Assembly: GCF_964266745.1 (NCBI RefSeq)
Contig: NZ_CAXWGX010000023.1
Span: 186,001-250,000 of the forward strand
Origin: Propionicimonas sp020161015
Lineage (GTDB): Bacteria > Actinomycetota > Actinomycetes > Propionibacteriales > Propionibacteriaceae
DNA length: 64,000 nt
Direction: 5' to 3'
The position numbers and the translations under genes were made by a program. Below are positions 43,842 to 52,465 of the stretch, piece after piece (position 1 is the stretch's first letter; each line of letters starts with the position of its first letter). The notes beneath the pieces are model-generated. The model was not told the DNA's origin. It did not search any database and saw only the letters and a program-made list of their open reading frames with translations.

Positions 43842-44343
43842 CTGGGTTCAGTCTGTCGCCACTGCGGTCACGGCTGCCGTGGCCATCGCCGCACTTGCTG
43901 TGGCGTGGCTCGCCCGCCGAGACTCGCACCGGTCAGCGGAGGCGTCAGCGGCCTCAGCAAAGGCGGCCGCAGAGTCGGCCGCCGTGGCACAGCGGGATGA
44001 GGCCCGACACTTGGAGCGCACAGACGTCAAATGGGAACGCCCGCGGCAACGCGGGGACGACCAGTCCCGGGTTGTCTACCGCAACGTTGGCAGCACGCCA
44101 GCGTTCCAGGTCGCTGCCGTCCTCACAATCAACGGGGCACGGGTGACGATCGAGGCTGACGTGGTCGAGCCGGGCGGATCGATCGGCTACGACGCTAGGG
44201 GCATGGGCAAGCGGATCGTGATCGCCGCCAGCTACGGGCCTGACGGCGCTAACCGCGCCTACGGCACCCGCTACACCGTGACGGCGAGGATCACATGGCA
44301 GTCGAGGCTCGGCACGCCGGGCGTCTGGTCAGACGCCGGCTAA
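43834..44343 (+). CDS. Membrane-anchored coiled-coil protein (paralogue B)
   Basis: 169 residues. Same plan as paralogue A: one membrane helix (TAAVAIAALAVAWLA), Ala/Ser-rich coil (SAKAAAESAAVAQRD), TDVKWE motif (SDVSWE in A), then the beta domain with YRNVGST...QVAAVLTINGARV and the end ITWQSRLGTPGVW. The two are about the same length but clearly diverged, so the duplication is old. GTG start overlaps the end of A by 8 bases; the HEPN gene follows 119 bases later in the same direction. Confidence 0.65.
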   Translation: MPDWVQSVATAVTAAVAIAALAVAWLARRDSHRSAEASAASAKAAAESAAVAQRDEARHLERTDVKWERPRQRGDDQSRVVYRNVGSTPAFQVAAVLTINGARVTIEADVVEPGGSIGYDARGMGKRIVIAASYGPDGANRAYGTRYTVTARITWQSRLGTPGVWSDAG

Positions 44344-44462
44344 CCCGATCTCGGGAGACCGGTTGAGTCGAGAGACGCCCGCCGCCCGGCGCTGGATCGC
44401 ATGACTGGTCCGGTAGGACGCCGGTTATCGCGACCAATCGTCTCCAGTGTCAAGATGTGCAT

Positions 44463-45338
44463 GTGGGCACCGAGATCACGCTCTCCCTGAACGGCATCAC
44501 CATCGACTATGGCAAGAACCGCTATTGGAGGAGACACCACTGGCTCTTTCCGCCCGACAGCATCAGGGAGATCGACTACCTCTACGCCGACAATGTGACG
44601 GAGACGAAGCCCGGGTTCGAGACGGCATTGCAGAAGACTCATTTCCGTCTCTGCCACCTTGGGTATTCACTACAGGAGACCAAGTCGAGGTTCGAGTCAG
44701 CCGTGATCCGCTGGAACCGGACCGCCGACTTGCGACTGTCCTTCGCGGACTTCTACGCACGGCTCACGAGCCTAGACTTCCCCGCACTAACCACCGCCGA
44801 CCTCAAGCCCTACGTGTGGGACTTCCGCAGGTTCGTCGTGGACCTCCTCACCGATTGGGACACTGACGATGCGGGCCTCGAAGACTTCATCTTCGGCCTC
44901 GACTTCGCCATCACACTGCGCGTGCTTGCCGACCCAATCGCAAATCGGTCATTGCCGCTGCGCTGGCACCACCAGGACTTGGTCGACAGCGGCTGGGCCT
45001 CCATGGAGGACCTAACCGACGTCGACCGTGGAACCTACATCATCGACCACACCATGTTCGTGGGTCGCTTGCAGGACTACGCGAATGCAAATACCCCCGG
45101 AAAGCTGGATGACTGGCTGGTGCAGCAGGGCGTACCGCGGGCAACGCCGTACACGCGGGTGCAGCGAAACGGTGCGATAGCGCAAGAGACGACCACCTTG
45201 CCAATCGCGGTACGCAACAAGATCCATCATCCGGAGAACCCGCACAACACGCTTTCTGACCAAGAACTGGTCGCGAGCATCGAGCTCCTTCTGGAAGTCG
45301 CCAAGGCGTTGCCGATTCCCCTCCCCGGCTTGCTCTGA
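44463..45338 (+). CDS. HEPN/Toprim-associated domain protein
   Basis: 291 residues. N-terminal domain starts GTEITLSLNGITIDYGKN, typical of the HEPN/Toprim-associated N-terminal region; the C-terminal helices end with the HEPN nuclease motif RNKIHH (R251...H256), an R-x4-H arrangement. HEPN proteins are RNases or RNA-binding effectors in toxin-antitoxin, CRISPR and abortive-infection systems. GTG 44463 gives the MGTEI family start; GTG two codons earlier is possible. It is convergent with the PHP-SMC ATPase. Confidence 0.72.
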   Translation: MGTEITLSLNGITIDYGKNRYWRRHHWLFPPDSIREIDYLYADNVTETKPGFETALQKTHFRLCHLGYSLQETKSRFESAVIRWNRTADLRLSFADFYARLTSLDFPALTTADLKPYVWDFRRFVVDLLTDWDTDDAGLEDFIFGLDFAITLRVLADPIANRSLPLRWHHQDLVDSGWASMEDLTDVDRGTYIIDHTMFVGRLQDYANANTPGKLDDWLVQQGVPRATPYTRVQRNGAIAQETTTLPIAVRNKIHHPENPHNTLSDQELVASIELLLEVAKALPIPLPGLL

Positions 45339-45500
45339 CCCCGGAACAGCACGGACAGATCGCGGCGTGCGTGCGGCTCGCTGGCGGACGAGGACACCGT
45401 CAGCCGTGCGGAGGTCGTGGTCGAGCGTGCCCAGGGACGACCACGACGGCCAAGCGTCGGGTCCGCCGGAGACAGTGCGCGATAAGGCGGCTCTGGTGCG

Positions 45501-48500
45501 TCACACAGCAGGTAGTGCCTCAAACTTCAGCCACCGGTTCGCCAGGGCCCTCTTCGTGCCTTCCAGAACATCGACTGCGTGACGGGCGCTTTCGACATCA
45601 TCAAGGGAACCGGCTGTCACGGAGAAGTGGTCCTCGGCGTACCGGCAGTAGACGATCTGATCGGCGTCGCCCACCACGGCGAGATTGGCGTTGTGGGTCA
45701 CGATCAGGAGCTGTCGACGTCGTACCGCGTCCTTTATCGCCGGCACCAGCACCGCGGATACCGTCTCGTTATCCAGGTTCTCCTCCGGCTGGTCAAGCAA
45801 CAACGGCGAGTCTCTTCGGTCGAGGAGGAGGTAGAAGAGGACGAGGATGAGACCTCGCTGCCCGGGAGACAGTTCGGCGAGCGGTCGGCCTTCTCCGGTC
45901 AGCCCGAAGCGGAGCGTTGCCCACCGCAGCGAAAGGAAGTCGCTCGCGACCTGCTTGAGCGAATACCCGCCCTTAAGCATGTAGCCGGTCGCGTCGGCAA
46001 GCATGAGGTCGAGGAACTTCCGCAGCACGGGTTCCACTGAGTCCCAGTCGTCGAGAGCCAGCGTTCTTGGGACGCGCTCCAGCCAACGTAGAGTATCCGC
46101 CGCCTTGCGCCCGTCGAGAGACTCCCCGACCTGAGCAAATCTGGCACCAACCTCCAAGCTGGTGCTCACCTGCAGACCCGTCGCGACAAGCTCAGGATGC
46201 TGCTCCATGAACTGTGTTGCGGGCTTGTACAGGACCGCGAGATCTTCACGCTCGCGCTGCATCACCGTGTGTATCTCTCTACAGGTGTCGAGCATGCGGG
46301 TGCGGAGCTCATCGACCTGGGCGGGGGCTTGCTCAAGCCTCGCAATCAACTGCTCGATCCCCTCGATCGAGTTCAGGTCGTCTGCAGCTCCTTGAAGACT
46401 CGTGACCCTAGCTTCGGTGTCTACAACTAGCTGACGTGCGCGTTCGGCGGCAGCGTCGAGCCTCGCAGATTCGTCCTGGAGCGCCTCGATCTTCTCGCGG
46501 AGCTCAAGATCTGCTTGTGAGATCGAGGCCTGCCCCTGCCTCAGGGTCGTCGATCTCCTGTCAGCCTCGACCAGGAGTGCATCGAGGTATGCCTCATCCG
46601 TTGCGAACTGGACGTATCCGCCGGCCTCCTTCGGGAGTTGTGCGGCGGCGAACGCGGTCCTCAGGCCTTCGTTGACAGCCTCCGCCTGGTTCCGCAGAGA
46701 GGTGGCGTCTGCGCGCGCCCTACCGGCCTCTGCGTGTACGCGCTCGAGGAGCCCCAATAGGGTGGCAGCTGAACTGCTCTTCAGCTGCAGTTGCTCGCGG
46801 TCACTCTCGAGCGATGCGAGCTCCGACGCCACTGCGGCCAAGCGCTCACTGTTGGCCGACTCCGCATTCGCCCTACGCAACTCCTCGCGAGCAGCGTCCA
46901 ATGCAGCGTTGGCATGTTCAAACTGGGTACGCAGGCCTGCAAGTTGCCCGTCCAGCGCTTCTCTCCGCTGACTCTGCTGGAACTGCACAAGCTCCAGCGC
47001 CTCCGCGATCAGTAGTTCGAGGGATCGCTCTAGCTCACGGATCGTGGACTTGGTAGCCGCCCTTTTCGTTTGCAGCAGTGCATCAAAAGACTCAGTCCCA
47101 AGCCGGTCCGACACAGGGATATGGGTAAATAGCACGCTGCGAAGCTCCGACTCAAAGCGAGCAGCCTCACTGCTACCCGGACGCGCATTGCAGATCCGCT
47201 CAACGTACGATTGTGGAAGGTATTCAACCCTTGCTGGACGCTCCCGGACGCACCCGGCATCGAGCGCCCTCGCGTCCGCAGTACCATCGGCCCATTGGAT
47301 AGTCGCGACATAGTCACCAGCGCTCGCATTGCCATTCAGGAACCGAGATTCTGTTAGGAAGGCAAAATCTTCACTCCGGTCACTGTTCCCGGCCAGTGCT
47401 ACACAATCCAGAAGCGCGGACTTGCCCTGGCCCTTGTTTCCTAGAATCGCGACGAAGCCGTGGTTCAGCGGCAGCGCGTAGTCAAAGGTGGATCCAACCT
47501 CAGCGTTGCTAGGCCGGATACTCACCGACTGTAGGTACGAGCCGGGCCGGATCTGCGTATTTGAAACCTCCTCTGGCGCACGGCCCACGCGCACCCGACT
47601 TTCGAACTCCTCGAGCGCGTGTCGCAAGCCAACCAGGGTCGGTACGGCTCTCATCCACGTGTGGCAGTTGCCAAGTCGGTCCTTGTTAGCACTGTCACTC
47701 CAATGATGGGCGTCGCTGCAGTCCAGGATGCGGTGGTTGACATTCGCTTGCCTCAACGCAGCGACCTGTGACTCCCAGCTTGACGGGTCCCCGAACGCCG
47801 TGAATAGCGCCTTGGCGCTATTGATAAGGTTCTTCTTGGATGCGATTGATTGCTCGTTCCATTTGTAGGATGTCCACTCGGCCTTACCTAGGATCAGGAG
47901 CGCCTTATCCTTCAGCACTGATCTTCCCAGAAGTTCCTGGATCTTGGCAAATGGCACCACCAAGTTGTTGAACCCCTCCTGAAGAGGAGAACCGTAGGAG
48001 CCCAGTTCCGTTTCGGGCACACTTGCGATGACTGCACTCCCGAGATCTGCTACTGATTCCCTAGTGATGGTTTGGTTCCAAGGGGCGCTTTGCCCTGGCT
48101 CGAGTTGAAAGCTAGGGGCGAGAGCGCTGACGAACTGTTGCTCGATAAAATCGGCGGTAGTTCCTGGGTCAAAGACCACATGAGCATTGATGCGGCGGAG
48201 CGAGCCATCAGTGCCAGCGAAATCTTGCAGACGGATCTCGATCGCGGGGAATACGGCGTCGAGGTTGGCGACGCGCCCCTTCGTCCGCTCGGCGGAGATC
48301 TTCCGGAAGCCGTCAAGGAACCAGTAGTCGCTCACCGCAATTACTCTGAGATCCTTCGGCAAGCTCTCGAGTTCGTCAATAAACCGTTGCCAAGCGGTGT
48401 CGCTACTGCCGTAGCCGTGCTGGATTGAGTCGGGCGTGTGAACATGGAGATCCCAGATGCTCCACTCCGCACCCCGTTCATGGCGGAGGTGTGTCACCGA

Positions 48501-48536
48501 GTTGTGCTTTCGATAGGTGGCGTTCAGCGTGCTCAC
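45501..48536 (-). CDS. PHP-domain SMC-like ATPase, TrlF family (candidate anti-phage protein)
   Basis: 1011 residues. A PHP phosphoesterase domain (about 1-280): DLHVHT (H31, H33), AVSDYW, FPAIEI, INAHVV and CSDAHHW supply the metal ligands. Walker A GNKGQGKS at 366-373, then about 400 residues of coiled coil (Ala/Glu/Arg/Leu heptads), then the second ATPase half with LSPGQ signature, Walker B LLLDQPEENLD and THNAN. This is the DNA-end-processing style SMC/Rad50-like plan fused to a nuclease-like PHP domain. Such proteins are predicted phage-defence factors. GTG 48536 gives the compact N-terminus; TTG 48587 is possible. Lower GC than flanks. Confidence 0.82.
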   Translation of the reverse strand: MSTLNATYRKHNSVTHLRHERGAEWSIWDLHVHTPDSIQHGYGSSDTAWQRFIDELESLPKDLRVIAVSDYWFLDGFRKISAERTKGRVANLDAVFPAIEIRLQDFAGTDGSLRRINAHVVFDPGTTADFIEQQFVSALAPSFQLEPGQSAPWNQTITRESVADLGSAVIASVPETELGSYGSPLQEGFNNLVVPFAKIQELLGRSVLKDKALLILGKAEWTSYKWNEQSIASKKNLINSAKALFTAFGDPSSWESQVAALRQANVNHRILDCSDAHHWSDSANKDRLGNCHTWMRAVPTLVGLRHALEEFESRVRVGRAPEEVSNTQIRPGSYLQSVSIRPSNAEVGSTFDYALPLNHGFVAILGNKGQGKSALLDCVALAGNSDRSEDFAFLTESRFLNGNASAGDYVATIQWADGTADARALDAGCVRERPARVEYLPQSYVERICNARPGSSEAARFESELRSVLFTHIPVSDRLGTESFDALLQTKRAATKSTIRELERSLELLIAEALELVQFQQSQRREALDGQLAGLRTQFEHANAALDAAREELRRANAESANSERLAAVASELASLESDREQLQLKSSSAATLLGLLERVHAEAGRARADATSLRNQAEAVNEGLRTAFAAAQLPKEAGGYVQFATDEAYLDALLVEADRRSTTLRQGQASISQADLELREKIEALQDESARLDAAAERARQLVVDTEARVTSLQGAADDLNSIEGIEQLIARLEQAPAQVDELRTRMLDTCREIHTVMQREREDLAVLYKPATQFMEQHPELVATGLQVSTSLEVGARFAQVGESLDGRKAADTLRWLERVPRTLALDDWDSVEPVLRKFLDLMLADATGYMLKGGYSLKQVASDFLSLRWATLRFGLTGEGRPLAELSPGQRGLILVLFYLLLDRRDSPLLLDQPEENLDNETVSAVLVPAIKDAVRRRQLLIVTHNANLAVVGDADQIVYCRYAEDHFSVTAGSLDDVESARHAVDVLEGTKRALANRWLKFEALPAV

Positions 48537-48903
48537 CGTACCGCCATTGGTAGCAATGGTGGTGGTGATTCGCCGAAGTACTTCCAAATGGGAAGACCCA
48601 GGCTGGTGCCCGAGGTCGGCAGTCCTGATCTCACGCTTCGTGGCGGAAAGGCGGCCCTGTCACGCACGGATCTGACTTGTCCGCCGGAGGATGCTGCGCC
48701 GGGATGGGCGACCCTGTCAGCCGCACAAGAGTGAACAAGTGAAGCGCGTGCTGACCTGACACAGAGCTCGTTTGGACCTCAGCAAGGGCGACAGGTTCAC
48801 ATGCTGGAATCTATGCCCCAGATAAGCCCCAACTAGCGGGCAAGATCGTCGCACCTTGCCTATCAGGCCTAGTCAAACCCCAGTTGCTCGCGCCCATCCC
48901 TCC

Positions 48904-48926
48904 GGTTCGAGTCCTGTCGCCCCGAC
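48904..48926 (+). other. attR: direct repeat of tRNA-Pro 3' end
   Basis: Exact 23-base copy of the tRNA end (37506-37528), followed by TG where the tRNA has CA. The next 50 bases (TTTGTGCCCC, then CTAGGCATTATGCCT and GACTAGGTCAAA) resemble the bases inside attL, which is unusual for a simple integration. Confidence 0.85.
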
Positions 48927-49038
48927 TGTTTGTGCCCCACCCTGGGGCTAGGCATTATGCCTCGCCGACTAGGTCAAAGGGCTGCTGCACGGATCGCTGA
49001 CAACTGATCTGCCTTATCTGAGGGGTTGGGCCGGGAGG

Positions 49039-49218
49039 ATGTCCACCGTGTCCCGGAAGCCGGCTCCCAAGGAGCTCCGCGACGATGTCGTCCGGGTTGT
49101 GAGGGCCAGTGAGCCCGCAGCCGGACGGGAACAGATGGCGAAGGACGTCGGGATCCACTTCGCGACGTAGCGCGACTGGCTGAAGAGGGCCGATATCGAA
49201 GACGGCGAACGGCCCGGC
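49039..49218 (+). pseudogene. IS3-family transposase OrfA relic
   Basis: ATG frame with SD GGGAGG encodes an OrfA-type HTH (PKELRDDVVRVVR, EQMAKDVGIHFAT) interrupted by TAG, followed in the same frame by RDWLKRADIEDGERPG, the continuation of that domain. OrfB is absent. An old IS3/IS481-like insertion at the edge of the island. Confidence 0.78.
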
Positions 49219-49304
49219 ACAAGACCGCGGTTGGGCTCAGGGTCGACAGCCGCTCCCTTGGGCGCGAGGGAGTCCGAAACCCGCGTCGAGATGGCCACCC
49301 GCTG

Positions 49305-50150
49305 TCACAAGGCATGGCGTCGTCGCCACAGCAGCCACGCGCACAGTACTCCCTGGATCATCACGATCGCGCTGATGACGGAGGCGATGACGCCTGCGGA
49401 CATGTCGGCGGCGGTGAGCAGGTCGAAGCCAGCGTGCCACAGCAGCACCGGAAGGATGCTCCAGCCGGCCCCAGCGGTCATCCACGCCAGAAGGAACGAG
49501 CCACACACCAGCGCAAGCATCCAGCCGATGATCCCTGGCCCCATCGCGGTGTAGGTCGGATTGAAGAAGAAGGCAGGCAGGTGCCAGCTGATCCAGACGC
49601 CGGCCACGATCAGGCTGGACCAGAACACCGAGATCTTCCGCGACAGTGCGGGGAGCAGCCAGCCGCGCCAACCCGCCTCCTCGCCCACCCCGAAGGTGAG
49701 CACCCAGACCACGGCGACCACCGGCCAGGCGAGACCGGGCAGCTTCCCGGTCAGGCCGAGTCCGGCCGGGTCGGGCCACACACCGGTGACCAGGAATGCG
49801 CTGGCCCAGCCGACCGCCAGGTAGGCGAGGGGCATCCCGATCCCGGCCAGCCACCACACCGGGGCGAATCCCGTGGCGAAGGTGCGTCGCGCCCAGCGCG
49901 CCAGCTCGCGAGGCCCTCCTTCCCACAGGGCTGCCGCGATCGCACCGCAGAGGGGACCGACGGACGCCAGGAAGAACGTGGGTGGCATCGCCGCGAGCCC
50001 GGACGTCCGCGCCTGGACCAGGATCGGCAGCCAGATCATCCAGGTCACGACGAAGGCGATGAGCAGGAACACCGACAGCCCGCCGCGCCTGGCAGCTCCC
50101 GACGAGGAGTTCGAGCCGGATGCGTGCGCTCCGGATACTGGCCGCTGCAT
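49305..50150 (-). CDS. CPBP-family intramembrane metalloprotease
   Basis: 281 residues, about eight membrane helices. CAAX-protease/bacteriocin-processing motif EEAGWRG near residue 165, a second His in SWHLPAFF and HAGFD near the end. CPBP (ABI) enzymes cleave peptides in the membrane or confer self-immunity to bacteriocins. It is the last of a leftward RR-HK-protease operon, 20 bases after the histidine kinase, suggesting that the two-component system and protease act on the same cue. ATG at 50150. Confidence 0.85.
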   Translation of the reverse strand: MQRPVSGAHASGSNSSSGAARRGGLSVFLLIAFVVTWMIWLPILVQARTSGLAAMPPTFFLASVGPLCGAIAAALWEGGPRELARWARRTFATGFAPVWWLAGIGMPLAYLAVGWASAFLVTGVWPDPAGLGLTGKLPGLAWPVVAVVWVLTFGVGEEAGWRGWLLPALSRKISVFWSSLIVAGVWISWHLPAFFFNPTYTAMGPGIIGWMLALVCGSFLLAWMTAGAGWSILPVLLWHAGFDLLTAADMSAGVIASVISAIVMIQGVLCAWLLWRRRHAL

Positions 50151-50170
50151 GGTCGGCACCTTCCCACTCC

Positions 50171-51604
50171 CTAGAGGTCCTGGTGCGGCAGGCGCAGTAC
50201 AAACGTGGCCCCACCGCCCGGTGTCGGTCGGTAGCGCAGGCTGCCGTTGTGCCTCTCGGCGATCCCGGACGCGATCGCCAGGCCGAGACCGGCTCCGCCC
50301 TGGCTGCGCGCCCGACCGGCATCGGCCCGCTGGAACCGCTCGAACACCTCGGCCTCGCTTCCCGACGGCAAGCCGGGACCGTGGTCGATCACCGAGACCA
50401 CGACGAGCCCGTCCCGGACGCCGACCTCGATCGTGATCGGCGTCTCGGCCGGGGTGTACTTCACCGCGTTCGCGAGCAGGTTGGTGAGCACCTGTCGCAC
50501 CATCCCCTCCTGGCCGAGGACCGTTGGGGCGACGTCGAGCCACGGATCGTCGGTCGGATGCCGCAGCGTGATCGCCCGGGAGGGCTCGCGGACGCGCGCG
50601 TCCACCAGGGTCTCGGTCGCGATCGCCAGCAGGTCGATCGGCTCGCGCTCGAGCTCACGGACGTCGTCCAGGCGGGCGAGCAGCAGCAGGTCGTCCACGA
50701 TCGCCGACAGCCGCCGGGACTCCGCCTCGATCCGGCTGATGCTGCGTTCGACATCGGCCGGGTCGCGCGCAGCGCGGTCGCGCAACAGCTCGGCATGCCC
50801 GCGAATCGTGGTCAGCGGCGTGCGCAGCTCGTGGCTGGCGTCGGCCACGAACCGCCGCAGCCGGGCCTCGGTCGCGTTCCGCTGGTCTAGAGCGCCGCGG
50901 AGCGCCGCCAGCATCGCGTTCACCGCCGCCGCGAGGTGCCCCACCTCGGTGTGGGGCGCCAGCGTGTCGACCGTTCTGCTGTAGTCACCGGCCGCGATCT
51001 CCTGAGCCGTGCGCTCGATTGCGGTCAGCGGACGCAGTGCCACCGGGACGATCATCAGGCCGGCCAGCACGGCGACGACGAGGATGCCCAGGCTCACCAG
51101 CACCGAGATCAGCGTCAGCCTCGCCACCGACTCCCTGGTGCTCGCCAGCGAGATCGCGATGATGACATAGCCGTCGTCGCCCTGGATGATCCTTGCCCGC
51201 CAGCCGGCCCCGTCCGGATTGCCACCGGCGAGGGCAACGATCCGCTCGTCGGCCGCCGCGGCAGCCAGCGTCGTCCGGTCGAGGTCGAGGACGGGCCCGC
51301 CGGCCTGGTTGTCCTGAGCCAGGACACAGGTCACCGCGCCGGTATCGTCGGTCAGCAGCACCGCATAGTCGCCGGGGAGCTTGAGCCCGCCCGCGATCCG
51401 GCTGGTGTCGCACTCCTGACCGAGGCGGATGAGTACCTGGGGGATCGCCCCGGATTGGAACGGCGCCTGCAGGGTCTGGTCGATGCGCTGGAGCTGGACC
51501 GCACGAAAGATCGCGATCCCGGCCACCTGCGCGGCGATCAGTCCGGCGGCCATCAGCAGGGCCATGCCCAGCACCAGCCGGGCCCGAAGGGACAGCGCCG
51601 TCAC
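50171..51604 (-). CDS. Sensor histidine kinase (OmpR-type partner)
   Basis: 477 residues. Two membrane helices near residues 10-35 and 150-172 enclose an extracytoplasmic sensor of about 115 residues; HAMP; phospho-acceptor H in DASHELRTPL; N box NLLANAVKYT; G boxes DHGPGL and GGAGLGLAI. A classical PhoR/BaeS-like kinase. GTG start at 51604 follows GGTGAGG and is 7 bases downstream of the response-regulator stop. Confidence 0.92.
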   Translation of the reverse strand: MTALSLRARLVLGMALLMAAGLIAAQVAGIAIFRAVQLQRIDQTLQAPFQSGAIPQVLIRLGQECDTSRIAGGLKLPGDYAVLLTDDTGAVTCVLAQDNQAGGPVLDLDRTTLAAAAADERIVALAGGNPDGAGWRARIIQGDDGYVIIAISLASTRESVARLTLISVLVSLGILVVAVLAGLMIVPVALRPLTAIERTAQEIAAGDYSRTVDTLAPHTEVGHLAAAVNAMLAALRGALDQRNATEARLRRFVADASHELRTPLTTIRGHAELLRDRAARDPADVERSISRIEAESRRLSAIVDDLLLLARLDDVRELEREPIDLLAIATETLVDARVREPSRAITLRHPTDDPWLDVAPTVLGQEGMVRQVLTNLLANAVKYTPAETPITIEVGVRDGLVVVSVIDHGPGLPSGSEAEVFERFQRADAGRARSQGGAGLGLAIASGIAERHNGSLRYRPTPGGGATFVLRLPHQDL

Positions 51605-51611
51605 GGTGTCC

Positions 51612-52322
51612 TCACCTCGGCTGCCGCGGCAGCCGGAGGCTGTAGCCGATGCCACGGACGGTCTCGATCAGTGGCGGATCGAGAACGTCGATCTTGCGGC
51701 GGAGGTAGCGGATGTAGGAGTCCACCACCGAGGAGTCGCCGTTGAAGTCGTAGTGCCAGACGTTGTCAAGGATCTGCGCGCGCGACACCACTCGCCCGGC
51801 GTTGCGCAACAGGAAGCGCAGCAGGCCGAACTCGGTCGGCGACAGCGGAATCAGCTGCTCTCCCCGCCACACCTCGTGGGCGTCCTCGTCCATCACCAGA
51901 TCGGCGTAGCGCAGCGTCTCGACCTCGTCGGGCTCGGCAGGGCTGCTGCGCCGCAGCAGCGCGCCCACCCGGGCCACGACCTCCTCCAGGCTGAACGGCT
52001 TGGTGACGTAGTCGTCACCGCCGAGCGTCAGACCGCGCACCTTGTCCTCGACCGAGTCCTTCGCGGTGAGAAAGAGCACGGGAGGCCGACCGCCGCTGCG
52101 CAGCTTGCTGAGCAGGTCGAAGCCACTGATGTCGGGGAGCATCACGTCGAGGATCACCAGGTCGGGCGTGGCCGAACGGGTGGCCCGCAGCGCGTCCGAG
52201 CCGGTGCCGACGGTCGTCACCCGGTGGCCGGCGTAGCGCAGGCTCATCGAGAGCATCTCGGCGATGTACGGCTCATCGTCCACGACCAGGATTTCGGCAG
52301 CCGGCTCCATGGCGACGATCAT
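51612..52322 (-). CDS. OmpR-family response regulator
   Basis: 236 residues. Receiver with acidic pocket DDE, phospho-acceptor Asp in LVILDVMLPDISGFD and Lys in VTKPFS; then a winged helix (PTEFGLLRFLLRNAGRVVSRAQILDNVW ... YIRYLRRKID). First gene of an operon with its histidine kinase. The divergent 143-base gap holds a direct repeat suited to a tandem OmpR dimer. Starts at ATG 52322 or 52310. Confidence 0.93.
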   Translation of the reverse strand: MIVAMEPAAEILVVDDEPYIAEMLSMSLRYAGHRVTTVGTGSDALRATRSATPDLVILDVMLPDISGFDLLSKLRSGGRPPVLFLTAKDSVEDKVRGLTLGGDDYVTKPFSLEEVVARVGALLRRSSPAEPDEVETLRYADLVMDEDAHEVWRGEQLIPLSPTEFGLLRFLLRNAGRVVSRAQILDNVWHYDFNGDSSVVDSYIRYLRRKIDVLDPPLIETVRGIGYSLRLPRQPR

Positions 52323-52341
52323 GGCGGGTGAAGATGACAGT

Positions 52342-52379
52342 TCGGTGAGAATCTTGCGCTCTCACCGGATTCTCACCGA
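52342..52379. promoter_or_regulatory. Candidate OmpR-type binding site between RR and efflux operons
   Basis: Direct half-sites TCTCACCG at 52360-52367 and 52371-52378 are spaced 11 bases, as OmpR dimers require. The second also pairs with a perfect 12-base inverted copy, TCGGTGAGAATC (52342-52353) and GATTCTCACCGA (52368-52379). The site sits between the response regulator and the efflux operon. Confidence 0.62.
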
Positions 52380-52465
52380 GCTCGCGTGGTCCTGGCATCC
52401 GCCGACGGCAGGGTTCCAGCCATGCACCTGCTACGAACCCCCGCACCTCGTCGGGAGGGACGCCC

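Larger units (their letters stand above)
37506..48926. mobile_element. Integrative element in tRNA-Pro, about 11.4 kb
   Basis: Bounded by the 23-bp direct repeat of the tRNA-Pro 3' end. The integrase sits at the tRNA side and reads away from it. Contents: integrase, DUF2188 + TIR-like pair, decayed integrase copy, HTH-nucleotidyltransferase, excisionase-like HTH, ribbon-helix-helix protein, iterons, zinc-ribbon protein, two membrane paralogues, HEPN protein, PHP-SMC ATPase. No conjugation, capsid or full replication genes are seen, so it is probably a small mobilisable or satellite-like island. GC drops in several cargo genes compared with both flanks. Confidence 0.85.
48537..49304. other. 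Right junction region: attR, arm sites and IS3 relic
   Basis: No intact gene. Holds the right end of the element: a CCCCAGATAAGCCCCAA copy at about 48814-48830 (also at 37641-37657), attR, an inner arm site (48868), a second attL-like arm at 48930-48980 and an IS3 OrfA relic. Confidence 0.6.

Noticed and set aside
37455..48980. Complete prophage or conjugative element
   Set aside because: No capsid, portal, terminase, relaxase or secretion genes are visible; only integration and small DNA-binding proteins are present.
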